From Chryseolinea soli (lineage in GTDB: Bacteria > Bacteroidota > Bacteroidia > Cytophagales > Cyclobacteriaceae), in contig NZ_CP032382.1 of assembly GCF_003589925.1 (NCBI RefSeq), positions 1,054,001-1,118,000 of the forward strand: a stretch of DNA of 64,000 nt. Direction: 5' to 3'. The translations under genes were made by a program, and so were the position numbers. How positions within the stretch are numbered: the stretch's first letter is position 1; every line of letters begins with the position of its first letter. Below, piece by piece: positions 18,410 to 26,500 of this stretch. A model generated the notes under the pieces. The model saw only the letters and a program-made list of their open reading frames with translations. It did no database searches and was not told the DNA's origin.

Positions 18410-19744
18410 ATGGAAACCTCATTGCCGCTCCAGCAAAAGGAGCGCATCTTCATGATTGATGCCCTTCGTGGCGTCGCCCTTTGTGGCATATTGATCCTCA
18501 ACATGCCGTTCTTTGCCCGAGCCTATCAGTTGGATTTCGATTGGCGTGTCCTCCAGGAAACCTCCATGCGCAACATCGCTTCGTGGATGGTTACCGGCTT
18601 TGTGCTGGGCGGATCTTTCCGGGCCATGTTCTCGATGTTGTTCGGCGCCGGCGCGCTGCTCATCATTTCGCGATTGGAAAAACAATCCGGTCTCGGTGCA
18701 GCCGATGTTTATTACCGGCGGCTTATCTGGTTGCTCGTCTTCGGACTGGTCAACGCCTATGTGCTGTTATGGCCCGGCGACATTCTGTACCACTACGCCA
18801 TCTGCGGCTTGTTCCTGTTCCCGTTGCGAAAAAGTTCTGTCAAATTGTTGTTGTGCCTTTGCCTTTTCTTCATCTGTGTGAACATGTTCAAGTCTTATCT
18901 TAAAAACCAGGAAAACCTGGAGAAGCGCGAAAAAGGATTGGCGGCCATGACACTGGAGACACAAAAGAAAACGCTCACTGAAGAGCAAAAAGGTGATCTT
19001 GAAAAATGGAAAGAAACGGTCGAGAAGACCAAAGTGGAGAACGTCAAAAAAGAAGTTGAAAAAGAAAACAAGGCCATGCTGAAATCCTATCCCGAAGTGT
19101 GGAAGCATGTGAAGTCGACCAACGCCAAATTTGAATCCACCGCGTTCTATGACAACATTTTTTTCGATGTCATGATCTGTATTTTGTTGGGCATGGCATT
19201 GTATAAATTGGGCATCCTCACCGGCGACAAGTCTACAGGGTTTTATGCCGGCATGCTCATTCTCGGCTACGGGTTGGGCATCGGTGAGGGCATCATGTCA
19301 GGGATCTATTGGTACAACGCGCAATTGAATTATTATAACTTTATCGAACGTTGGCCCTTTCCCTTCAGTTTATATGATCTTCACCGGGCACTCGTGGCGA
19401 TCGGGCATATCGGACTGATCAGCCTGCTGTATAAGAGCGGTGTATTTCATGGCTTTCTGAAACTCTACGCCTGTGTCGGGCAGATGGCATTCACCAACTA
19501 CCTCTCGCAGTCCATTATTTGCACCCTTATTTTTTATGGCTATGGGTTGGGATACTTCGGACATTTTGAGCGGTATGAATTATTTTATTTCATATTCGGG
19601 ATCTGGGTATTTCAAATTGCTTTCAGCAATATCTGGCTGAAGTACTTTTTATTCGGGCCGCTGGAATGGGTATGGAGAAGTCTCACCTATTGGAAGCGAC
19701 AGCCCATGCTCAGGACTCGCCAAGTGGAATTGGCATTGGCCTGA
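18410..19744 (+). CDS. DUF418 domain membrane protein (YeiB-like) with a coiled-coil insertion
   Basis: The 444-residue protein begins with RIFMIDALRGVALCGILILNM, the typical start of the YeiB/DUF418 family, and has about eight to ten membrane helices. The C-terminal DUF418 part carries GQMAFTNYLSQSI (about 363-375) and GPLEWVWRSLTYWK (about 418-431). Between the two halves lies a strongly charged stretch (about 165-240) rich in Lys and Glu that should form a coiled coil and is not usual for the family. Related proteins are putative acyltransferase-like or small-molecule transport proteins, and the real function is unknown. It is transcribed alone between terminators. Confidence 0.85.
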   Translation: METSLPLQQKERIFMIDALRGVALCGILILNMPFFARAYQLDFDWRVLQETSMRNIASWMVTGFVLGGSFRAMFSMLFGAGALLIISRLEKQSGLGAADVYYRRLIWLLVFGLVNAYVLLWPGDILYHYAICGLFLFPLRKSSVKLLLCLCLFFICVNMFKSYLKNQENLEKREKGLAAMTLETQKKTLTEEQKGDLEKWKETVEKTKVENVKKEVEKENKAMLKSYPEVWKHVKSTNAKFESTAFYDNIFFDVMICILLGMALYKLGILTGDKSTGFYAGMLILGYGLGIGEGIMSGIYWYNAQLNYYNFIERWPFPFSLYDLHRALVAIGHIGLISLLYKSGVFHGFLKLYACVGQMAFTNYLSQSIICTLIFYGYGLGYFGHFERYELFYFIFGIWVFQIAFSNIWLKYFLFGPLEWVWRSLTYWKRQPMLRTRQVELALA

Positions 19745-19810
19745 TTGTAAACTGCCACATCACCCTGGCCAAGGTTTTTATTACCTTGCGATCTGAAAAA
19801 CGCAAGGGTA

Positions 19811-20452
19811 ATGGAAATTTTGAATACGCACTATGAAACGGCTTTGCAGCTGCTGCTTTCATTTGTGATCGGCGCCGCCATCGGGTTAGAACGGGAGTAC
19901 AGAAGCAAAGCGGCAGGGTTGCGCACGATGATCATCATATGCCTGGGATCCACGTTGTTCACCCAGGTGTCGATGGCCATCGGCGAAAATTCGCAGGACC
20001 GGATCGCATCCAACATCATCACCGGCGTCGGCTTTCTTGGGGCTGGGGTGATCTTTAAAGACGGGTTAACCGTGACCGGGATAACGACGGCCACTACGAT
20101 CTGGATCTCGGCAGCGTTGGGTATGGCCGTAGGCGCTGGGCAATACTTTATCGCCCTGGTAGGATCGGTGGTGGTGATGATCGTGCTAACGGTTTTCGAA
20201 AAAGTTCAAACGGTAGTTGACCGGATTCATCACGCGCGGTCTTACAAAATCGTGTATACCGACGAACGCGATTTCATAGTGGGGTTAGAGTTAGAATTGA
20301 AGAAGCTCCGGCTGGGGTTTCAACGAAAGCGCGACTTGAAGGATGAGAAGGGGTTTGTGTTGTTTTATGAGGTGTATGGAAGAGAGAAACTCCTGGATGC
20401 GTTCAATACGTATTTGAAACGCGATGAGCGGGTGAAGATGTTTGAGTATTGA
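19811..20452 (+). CDS. MgtC/SapB family membrane protein
   Basis: The 213-residue product has the MgtC N-terminal membrane domain of four to five helices with the conserved IGAAIGLEREYRSKAAGLRT (about 21-40) and GVGFLGAGVIFK (about 72-83), followed by a cytoplasmic ACT-like C-terminal domain (about 145-213). MgtC proteins are linked to Mg2+ limitation and modulate ATP synthase and membrane potential in enterobacteria; the role here is by family only. I saw no Mg2+ transporter gene next to it and no leader structure upstream. Confidence 0.88.
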   Translation: MEILNTHYETALQLLLSFVIGAAIGLEREYRSKAAGLRTMIIICLGSTLFTQVSMAIGENSQDRIASNIITGVGFLGAGVIFKDGLTVTGITTATTIWISAALGMAVGAGQYFIALVGSVVVMIVLTVFEKVQTVVDRIHHARSYKIVYTDERDFIVGLELELKKLRLGFQRKRDLKDEKGFVLFYEVYGREKLLDAFNTYLKRDERVKMFEY

Positions 20453-20482
20453 ACTCTCTTCTTATCGCACCACTCGGAACTG

Positions 20483-21404
20483 TCAGTTGACAGACTGGCG
20501 AAATTCAAGCGGAGAGACGTTGGTTTTGCTCTTAAATAGTTTATTGAATGATTGCGGATATTCAAAGCCCAGCCGATAGGCTATTTCGCTCACCGATAGT
20601 GATGTGGTAGAAAGTATTTCCTTTGCCTTGTCGATCACTTTGTCGTGAATGTGTTGTTGCGTGGTTTGGCCGGTGAGATTTTTTAGCAGATCGCTGAGGT
20701 AGCCGGGTGATACATTGAGTTGATCTGAAATATATTTCACCGTAGGCAATCCCATCTCCCCCACCTTGTCGCCGTTGAAATACTCCTCCAGGAGAGCTTC
20801 CAGTTTTGACAACATATCGTGATTCAGATTTTTGCGTGTAATGAACTGACGATTGTAGAACCGGTTGGCATAGACCAGCAAAAGTTCGATATGCGAAATG
20901 ATCACGTCCTGGCTGAACCGGTCGATAGCCTGGTGATATTCCTGCTCCACCTCTTTCATGATCCTGATGATCGACTCTTCCTCCTTTGCGGAAAGCAACA
21001 AGGCCTCGTGCAACTCATAGGAAAAGAAGCCATACTCTTTGATGGTTTTCATCAGCGGGTAGCCCTGCAGGAAGTCAGGATGGAAGTAGATCAAGTATCC
21101 TGACACGGCGATCTCATCTGTATTCGTTATTGACATCACCTGCTTGGGAGCCGTCATCGTCATCACGCCCTCATCAAAATCGTAGTACGTCTGGCCATAC
21201 TTCATTTTTCCATTAATACCTTTTTTAATGGCGACACAATAAAGATTGATCACAAAATGATCCCATACATCACTCACCGTGAAGCTTACTTTTTCAAAAT
21301 TTCATGACGCTGACCAGCGGGTGTTCGGGTTTAGGCAAGCCGAATGCGCTGTGCAGGGCTGCCACCGAATCAATTACATGCGGCGATTTGTGTTTGCGTG
21401 TCAT
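20483..21404 (-). CDS. AraC family transcriptional regulator, interrupted by an apparent +1 frameshift
   Basis: The long frame (GTG at 21277 down to 20483) gives an AraC-type protein: cupin-like sensor half with MKYGQTYYDFDEGV and a C-terminal HTH pair ending in AYRLGFEYPQSFNKLFK. It lacks the first 35 or so residues normal for this subfamily. Those residues are found just upstream in another frame: ATG at 21404 begins a 36-codon frame whose end, GLPKPEHPLVSVMKF, is a typical N-terminus, and which runs into TGA at 21294-21296. Skipping one T in the TTTT run at 21296-21299 joins both parts into a normal 306-residue protein. This may be a real mutation, a sequencing error or recoding. It probably regulates the aldo/keto reductase gene. 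Confidence 0.75.
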
Positions 21405-21450
21405 CCAGTTGTGAATTTAGTGATTGTTTCTTTTCCTTTTCAAAAAAACA

Positions 21451-21476
21451 GATACCAGGTGAATGCACCCGGTATC
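21451..21476 (-). terminator. Terminator after the aldo/keto reductase gene
   Basis: GATACC-a-GGTG (21451-21461) pairs with CACC-c-GGTATC (21466-21476) around a 4-base loop. An A run at 21442-21448 supplies the U tract for minus-strand transcription, and TTTT follows on the other side. Confidence 0.85.
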
Positions 21477-21525
21477 TTTTGAACGTTTGTTTGCAATAGC
21501 ATCGGCGAACGTGACATCCGGGTCT

Positions 21526-22536
21526 TTATTTGCCCACGACCGCCATGTTGGCGGCATCATAGCGGTCGCCTGTAACCGTGCCCAGTGGAATAATGGACTC
21601 CAGTCTCGCCAGGTCTGCTGAGGATAACTTGATCTTTGCTGCTTCGATATTTTGCTCGACGTATTTTATCCGCTTTGTTCCAGGAATGGGCACAAGGCCT
21701 TTTGCTACAACCCACGCAATGGCCAGTTGCGAGCTGGTGATGTTCTTTTCGCGCGCCATAGTTTTGATCTCATCCGCCAGTTCGATGTTCTTGTAAAACT
21801 GCTCCCCCTGAAATTTCGGAAGCGATCTTCTGAAATCATCCGCGGCAAAATCGTCAGGCGACTTAAGTTCGCCCGTGAGGAAACCTCTTCCCAGCGGGGA
21901 ATAGGCGATAAACCCGATCCCCAGTTCTTTGAGCGCGTTGAGAACACCTTCTTCTTCCACACTTCTTTCAAACAATGAATACTCGGTTTGAACGGCTGTC
22001 AACGGATGAATGCTATGTGCTTTTCTGATGGTGCCGGAACCAACTTCCGACAAACCAATGTAGCGCACTTTGCCCTCCTTCACCAGATCGGCCATGGCGC
22101 TTACGGTCTCTTCAATCGGTGTGTTGGGATCGAGGCGGTGGAGATAATAAAGGTCGATATAATCTGTTCCGAGATTTTTCAGGGAACGCTCCGCTGCTTT
22201 TTTAACGTACGCTTTTTTGCCATTGTATCCCCAGGTTAACTGTTCCTGGTCGTCAATTTCGTAGCCAAACTTTGTGGCAACAATGTACTTCGCGCGATTG
22301 CCCCGGATGGCTTTCGCGACAAGTCTCTCATTGAGCAGCGGTCCGTATAAGTCGGCCGTGTCCAGAAAATTGCCTCCGAGTTCCAGCGATCGGTGGATGG
22401 TGGCGATCGATTCGTTTTCGTCTGCTTTACCGTAGATATCTGCACCCGCAATCGTGGTCATTCCCATACAACCGAGGCCAAGCGCAGGAATCACCAATCC
22501 CTGGCTGCCTAACTTTACTTTCGTGATGTTTTCCAT
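21526..22536 (-). CDS. Aldo/keto reductase (AKR13-like)
   Basis: The 336-residue TIM-barrel protein carries the family signatures LGLGCMGMT (about 16-24), the active-site DTADLYGP with catalytic Asp and Tyr (about 54-61), the Lys of KFGYE (about 87), YYLHRLD (about 125-131), and VPIPGTKRIKYVEQN (about 285-299) for NADPH binding. It reduces aldehydes or ketones using NADPH; natural substrate unknown. The start at 22536 gives the normal MENITKVKLG N-terminus. An AraC regulator gene follows on the same strand after a terminator, a pairing that is common for inducible reductases of this type. Confidence 0.92.
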   Translation of the reverse strand: MENITKVKLGSQGLVIPALGLGCMGMTTIAGADIYGKADENESIATIHRSLELGGNFLDTADLYGPLLNERLVAKAIRGNRAKYIVATKFGYEIDDQEQLTWGYNGKKAYVKKAAERSLKNLGTDYIDLYYLHRLDPNTPIEETVSAMADLVKEGKVRYIGLSEVGSGTIRKAHSIHPLTAVQTEYSLFERSVEEEGVLNALKELGIGFIAYSPLGRGFLTGELKSPDDFAADDFRRSLPKFQGEQFYKNIELADEIKTMAREKNITSSQLAIAWVVAKGLVPIPGTKRIKYVEQNIEAAKIKLSSADLARLESIIPLGTVTGDRYDAANMAVVGK

Positions 22537-22670
22537 GAGCTTTGAATTTTGTTCTCTGCAAAGGACCACAAATGGCCGTTTACGGAGTTATCCAAATCCC
22601 GTGTCGTTGTATCCAAAAACCGGATATGAAGAGCGTTCCCGTAACGCACGGTCGACTCGTGGAGTGGGTC

Positions 22671-22723
22671 AGGGCTAAAGCCTTTTTATGTAGAGCTGTG
22701 AGACCCCGGCCTAAAGGCCGGGG
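22671..22723. repeat. Intergenic double-hairpin repeat candidate
   Basis: Two hairpins with the same TAAA loop stand side by side: GGC-TAAA-GCC followed by TTTTT (22673-22687) and the perfect 8-bp stem CCCCGGCC-TAAA-GGCCGGGG (22704-22723). The shared loop and the GC-rich palindrome resemble dispersed intergenic elements of Bacteroidota. The second hairpin could also stop minus-strand transcription from the lysoplasmalogenase gene. Confidence 0.5.
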
Positions 22724-22787
22724 TTATTGTTAAAGTCCGAAGGATTGGGTTGCTCCCTTTGCATTTCGTTTGCCTTCTTTGCTCACC

Positions 22788-22836
22788 GAAGCTTTAGCGA
22801 AAGCGAGGCTTGCCCGCTGAAGCTTTAGCGAAAGCG
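22788..22836. repeat. Two direct copies of an 18-bp near-palindromic sequence
   Basis: GAAGCTTTAGCGAAAGCG occurs at 22788-22805 and again at 22819-22836. The second copy is embedded in CCCGCT...AGCGGG, which makes a hairpin. It lies immediately downstream of the lysoplasmalogenase stop codon. Confidence 0.6.
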
Positions 22837-22839
22837 GGT

Positions 22840-23511
22840 TTAACTTTTTTCTTCGTGACGCACCAACCCCAACACGATCCAATACTGCGCCACCATATAC
22901 GTCAACATGATCCAACTCCCACCATTCGGAACCGGCGTGAGAAACTTATTGATCGCCAAAAGCGAATCCGACAACATAAACAAGAGCGCCCCAAAAAACA
23001 CCATCCGAAAGCTCATTGCCTCCGTGCGCCCATACCGGAACAGCGCATTCAGCACCATGACGATGAGCACCAACGCATACACCATCACCGGAAACCGCAA
23101 CGGCCCCAACACCGGATACAACACAATGATCAACCCCGTTCCCGCCAGGACAATGGGAAACGAGGCCCGTATTTTCTGAATGCCCTGCAAAGCATCGCTG
23201 GCTGCCACCCACTGATGCTGGCGATACGAAAAAATATAGAAGACATGCGATGCCAGAAAGGCCAGCAACCCAAAAATGAAAAACAACTCGTGACGAGTCT
23301 CGAACATCAGCAGCACATCGCCTGCCAGTGAAAAGAAAATAGCCAGCAACACGATCGGCGAACGGTGCGTCGCGCTGATCACGTAGTATAGGCCAAGCGT
23401 GATCATGATCAATGGCTTGCATACATAGTGAACTTCCAGCCAACCCATCCACCCCGCCGCCAATTCACCCAGGCAAACGAGCGCAAAGAATATCAATACC
23501 GCTTTTTTCAT
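22840..23511 (-). CDS. Lysoplasmalogenase (YhhN family)
   Basis: The 223-residue membrane protein has about eight helices and the YhhN motifs: KPLIMITL (about 33-40), FSLAGDVLLM (about 60-69) and GALLFMLSDSLLAINKF (about 175-191) with the Asp residues thought to form the active site. Family members hydrolyse the vinyl-ether bond of lysoplasmalogens. Its ATG overlaps the stop codon of the MFS gene by the ATGA arrangement, so the two are cotranscribed and probably translationally coupled. A functional link between the two is not obvious. Confidence 0.87.
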   Translation of the reverse strand: MKKAVLIFFALVCLGELAAGWMGWLEVHYVCKPLIMITLGLYYVISATHRSPIVLLAIFFSLAGDVLLMFETRHELFFIFGLLAFLASHVFYIFSYRQHQWVAASDALQGIQKIRASFPIVLAGTGLIIVLYPVLGPLRFPVMVYALVLIVMVLNALFRYGRTEAMSFRMVFFGALLFMLSDSLLAINKFLTPVPNGGSWIMLTYMVAQYWIVLGLVRHEEKS

Positions 23512-24710
23512 ACGCTTACTTTTTTAGTGGACCGTTGAAACAAAAGATACACAAACGCCAACACGGACATCGCGCTGCAAAACGCAAAGGCATGCAGAAA
23601 ATGGGTGTGGTCATTTCCATACAACCAACCCGAAACCAGCGCCCCGATGCCAATGCCCAGCTCCATAGCGATATACAATGTCGCGATGCCTCTTCCCCGG
23701 TGATGCTCATCGCTCAGGTCGGTGGCCCAGGCCAACAACGTGGGCGAGGTGGCACCATAGGCTAGGCCATACAAGATGATGCCCACACTGAGTTGTGTCT
23801 GATCGTGCGCAAAAGCGATCACCAACATCGCGATGGCGATCACGAACGTGACGATCAGCAACACCGGTGCCCGCCCATAGCGATCGGACGCCTTGCCTGC
23901 CAGCAGGCGCACAAACAAGATAGCCACCGTGAAGTAGGTAAACAACACACCTTTATTGTGCATGCCGACATACGTCCCAAAATCTGGCAACAACGTCAGG
24001 ATCGCACCATAGGCGCATACACTTAGAAACATGACCACGGCTGGTTTGAGCACGCGGGGTTCGAACAGATCGGACCGTTTCACTTTGAGAAGTCCTATGC
24101 CAAAGGGATGTTTTTCATCCAACGTCTCCTTAATCCCCAATACCACCAGCATGGAAATGATCGCGGCACCCGATGAGCAATAGAACATAACATGCAATCC
24201 AAAGTGCCTCACGATAGGATCGGCTATCGCAGGCGCCACCGCCGTACCCAGCGAACCTGCCGTAGCCAAGATGCCCATGGCCTCTCCCCGGCGGTTGGCG
24301 GGAATGACATCGGAAAGATAAGCCGCCTGTCCTGTTGGTGTGAAGCCCGTTGAGAAACCGTGCATTAATCGGAGCAAGAAAAATCCCATCACCGTGGTGA
24401 GCACGGGATAAATGAGACTGCAAACGAAACACACCATCGCCCCGGTCATGATCACCGGCTTGCGGCCAATTCTGTCGGCGAGTTTGCCGCTGAAAGGTCG
24501 AGAGAGTAGCGCGGTTACGGTAAACAAAAAAATGATGAGTCCTTTATATTCCGCGCCGCCCAGGCTGGTGAGATACGCCGGGAGTTCGGGAACGATCATG
24601 TTGAAGCTGCCAAAGAAAAGCAACGAGCTCAGGCAGAGGAGCCAGAACGGTGTGTTGTAGATTTTTTGAGTGGTCAATTTTTTTATGGAAAAAGAAACGC
24701 GTTGCCCCAT
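23508..24710 (-). CDS. MFS transporter
   Basis: The 400-residue, 12-helix protein has the MFS signature between helices 2 and 3 (GKLADRIGRKPVIMTG, about 77-92), its echo in the second half (GKASDRYGRAPVLL), and motif C-like GSLGTAVAPAIADP in helix 5. It resembles drug or arabinose-type efflux permeases; substrate unknown. The ATG at 24710 lies in the loop of the prfB terminator hairpin, so the first 11 codons come from that stem. An alternative start is the TTG at 24677. The gene is followed by lysoplasmalogenase with a 4-base overlap. Confidence 0.88.
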   Translation of the reverse strand: MGQRVSFSIKKLTTQKIYNTPFWLLCLSSLLFFGSFNMIVPELPAYLTSLGGAEYKGLIIFLFTVTALLSRPFSGKLADRIGRKPVIMTGAMVCFVCSLIYPVLTTVMGFFLLRLMHGFSTGFTPTGQAAYLSDVIPANRRGEAMGILATAGSLGTAVAPAIADPIVRHFGLHVMFYCSSGAAIISMLVVLGIKETLDEKHPFGIGLLKVKRSDLFEPRVLKPAVVMFLSVCAYGAILTLLPDFGTYVGMHNKGVLFTYFTVAILFVRLLAGKASDRYGRAPVLLIVTFVIAIAMLVIAFAHDQTQLSVGIILYGLAYGATSPTLLAWATDLSDEHHRGRGIATLYIAMELGIGIGALVSGWLYGNDHTHFLHAFAFCSAMSVLAFVYLLFQRSTKKVSV

Positions 24711-24728
24711 GGAAAGAGCAACGCGTTT
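24695..24728 (-). terminator. Rho-independent terminator of prfB
   Basis: The 11-bp perfect stem AAACGCGTTGC (24695-24705) with GCAACGCGTTT (24718-24728) has a 12-base loop, starts 7 bases after the prfB stop and is A/T-flanked on both sides. It overlaps the annotated start of the downstream MFS gene. Confidence 0.85.
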
Positions 24729-24734
24729 TTTGGA

Positions 24735-25833
24735 TCAGGCTTGCTGTGGCATTTCCTGTGCCCCCAGTAAAAAGGCTTTGATAAAATCGTCGAGGTCGCC
24801 GTCGAGCACGGTTTGGGCGTCGTGGCGCTCCACGCCGGTGCGGGCGTCTTTCACGAGCTTGTAGGGATGTAACACGTAGTTACGGATCTGCGAGCCGAAG
24901 TCGATCTTCATCTTGCCGGCTTCGATCTTGTCGCGGGCAGCGTTGCGCTTTTCCATTTCGAGCTGATACAATTTCGACTTCAGCATCTGCATGGCGCGCT
25001 CGCGGTTGGCGTGCTGAGACCGTTCCACCTGGCACACGATGACGATGCCCGTGGGCTTGTGTGTGAGCTGCACCTTCGTCTCCACCTTGTTCACGTTCTG
25101 GCCACCCGCACCACCGGAACGCGATGTTTGTATTTCGATGTCGGCGGGATTGATCTCGATCTCGATCGAGTCGTCTACTTTCGGGTATACGAAGATGGAT
25201 GCGAACGACGTATGCCGGCGTTGGTTGGAGTCGAACGGTGAGATGCGCACCAGGCGGTGCACGCCGATCTCCGCCTTCAGTTTACCATAGGCAAACGGCC
25301 CGTCTATTTCCAGCGTGGCCGATTTGATGCCGGCGACTTCGCCCGATTGATAGTCGATCTGTGTCACTTTGTAGCCGCTCTTCTCGCCCCACATGATGTA
25401 CATGCGGTTGAGCATGTCGGCCCAGTCGTTGCTTTCGGTGCCACCGGCACCGGGATTTATCTCGATCACGGCACTGAGCTGGTCTTCTTCCTTGCTCAGC
25501 ATTTTCTTGAACTCCAACTCCTCCACGGCCTTGGCCGTCTTCTCATAGTCGCGGTCCAGTTCTTCTTCACCTACGTCGCCGGCCTGGTAGAATTCATAGA
25601 GTACTTCCAGGTCGTCGATACCTTTGGAAAGGTTATCGAAGGCGTCGGTCCACACTTTTTTGGTGCGGATGTTTTTTAGAATGGCTTCGGCTTGTTTGGG
25701 ATTGTTCCAGAAATCCGCTTGTTGGGTAATGAGCTCCTCGTCTCTTACTTCAACGATCTTACGATCGTAGTCAAAGATACCTCCTCAAGGCGCTAACGCG
25801 AACCTTCAAATCTTTCAGTTGATCTGTTGTCAT
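24735..25833 (-). CDS. prfB: Peptide chain release factor 2, with programmed +1 frameshift
   Basis: Translation starts at ATG 25833 and runs 20 codons ([20 protein letters not shown]) to TGA at 25771-25773. Skipping base 25773 continues through the long frame to the stop at 24735-24737, giving a normal 365-residue RF2. RF2 hallmarks are the SPF tripeptide in RISPFDSN that reads UGA/UAA and the catalytic GGQ in [11 protein letters not shown]. The protein releases completed chains at UGA and UAA. The in-frame UGA makes synthesis autoregulatory: low RF2 favours frameshifting. No lysS is adjacent. A TAnnTTTG box lies just upstream and a terminator directly downstream, so it is transcribed alone. 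Confidence 0.95.
25771..25785 (-). promoter_or_regulatory. Programmed +1 frameshift signal of prfB
   Basis: Read on the minus strand, AGGAGG-TAT-CTT-TGA followed by C is the canonical RF2 recoding site: a Shine-Dalgarno-like AGGAGG three bases before the slippery CTT and the in-frame TGA stop. Confidence 0.95.
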
Positions 25834-25853
25834 GGTGAATAATAAATTTTGGC

Positions 25854-25861
25854 CAAAAGTA
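25854..25861 (-). promoter_or_regulatory. Candidate -7 promoter box of prfB
   Basis: TACTTTTG on the minus strand matches TAnnTTTG and ends 20 bases before the prfB start codon. A -33 TTTG lies a little close (about 14 bases upstream), so the assignment is tentative. Confidence 0.45.
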
Positions 25862-25890
25862 AGGAATTCCGGCAACAAATCAGGGTCTGT

Positions 25891-26412
25891 CTAAAACCGG
25901 TCGAGATCGTGCTGGTAGAAAGGAGAATCATAGTCGGCCGTGAACAGCCGGTAGCGTCCTCCTATCCGCTGCGATTTTTTCCGGATCAGCATCATGGGCA
26001 GCCCCACGGCCACCATGGCGATGGATACGCGGTTTACACTTTGATCGAGGCTGGCACTGTGACCCTGCACCACGACGGTATTGAATTGGTCGATCAAAAA
26101 ATAGCCGGCGCCCCCGATCACCAGGAAACCGCCCACGCGGTTGGCAAAACTGGAATGTTTGAAATAAATACGATCGATCTTGTGGAAGGGAATGATGTCC
26201 TTGTGCGCCATCACCGCGGTATCAAAAAGGTTGTTCACATAACTTACCCGGACGGTCTTGCTGCCTTTCACGCGGAAGGTGATCTCGTCGCCAAAGCCGA
26301 GGCGCAGCAACACTTTTTCACCCTTCAGCAGCACCAGTTGCTTCTGAGCATAGCCCGCCGTTGCCAACGCCATCAGCACCGTCAAACACCATAGCACTTT
26401 CGTCTTTTTCAA
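25891..26412 (-). CDS. Hypothetical exported protein with membrane segments
   Basis: I do not recognise this 173-residue protein. It has a signal peptide cut after GYAQ (about residue 22), a beta-rich, charged stretch (about 25-85, LVLLKGEKVLLRLGFGDEITFRVK), a Gly-rich hydrophobic segment (about 93-108), and another hydrophobic segment (about 128-142), ending in a basic tail. The layout suggests a periplasmic beta domain attached to the inner membrane. It sits between ilvE and prfB on the same strand, with a terminator on the ilvE side, so it is probably its own transcription unit. Confidence 0.7.
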   Translation of the reverse strand: MKKTKVLWCLTVLMALATAGYAQKQLVLLKGEKVLLRLGFGDEITFRVKGSKTVRVSYVNNLFDTAVMAHKDIIPFHKIDRIYFKHSSFANRVGGFLVIGGAGYFLIDQFNTVVVQGHSASLDQSVNRVSIAMVAVGLPMMLIRKKSQRIGGRYRLFTADYDSPFYQHDLDRF

Positions 26413-26442
26413 CCTGTAGCGATTTCGCTCTAAAAGTAAAAA

Positions 26443-26470
26443 AAACGGTGAACAATCAAGTCCACCGTTT
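26443..26470 (-). terminator. Terminator after ilvE
   Basis: AAACGGTG (26443-26450) pairs with CACCGTTT (26463-26470) around a 12-base loop. The A-rich stretch at 26432-26445 provides the U tract for minus-strand transcripts. Confidence 0.8.
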
Positions 26471-26500
26471 CAGGTTGAGTTATTCAGGTAAAGAAACAAA

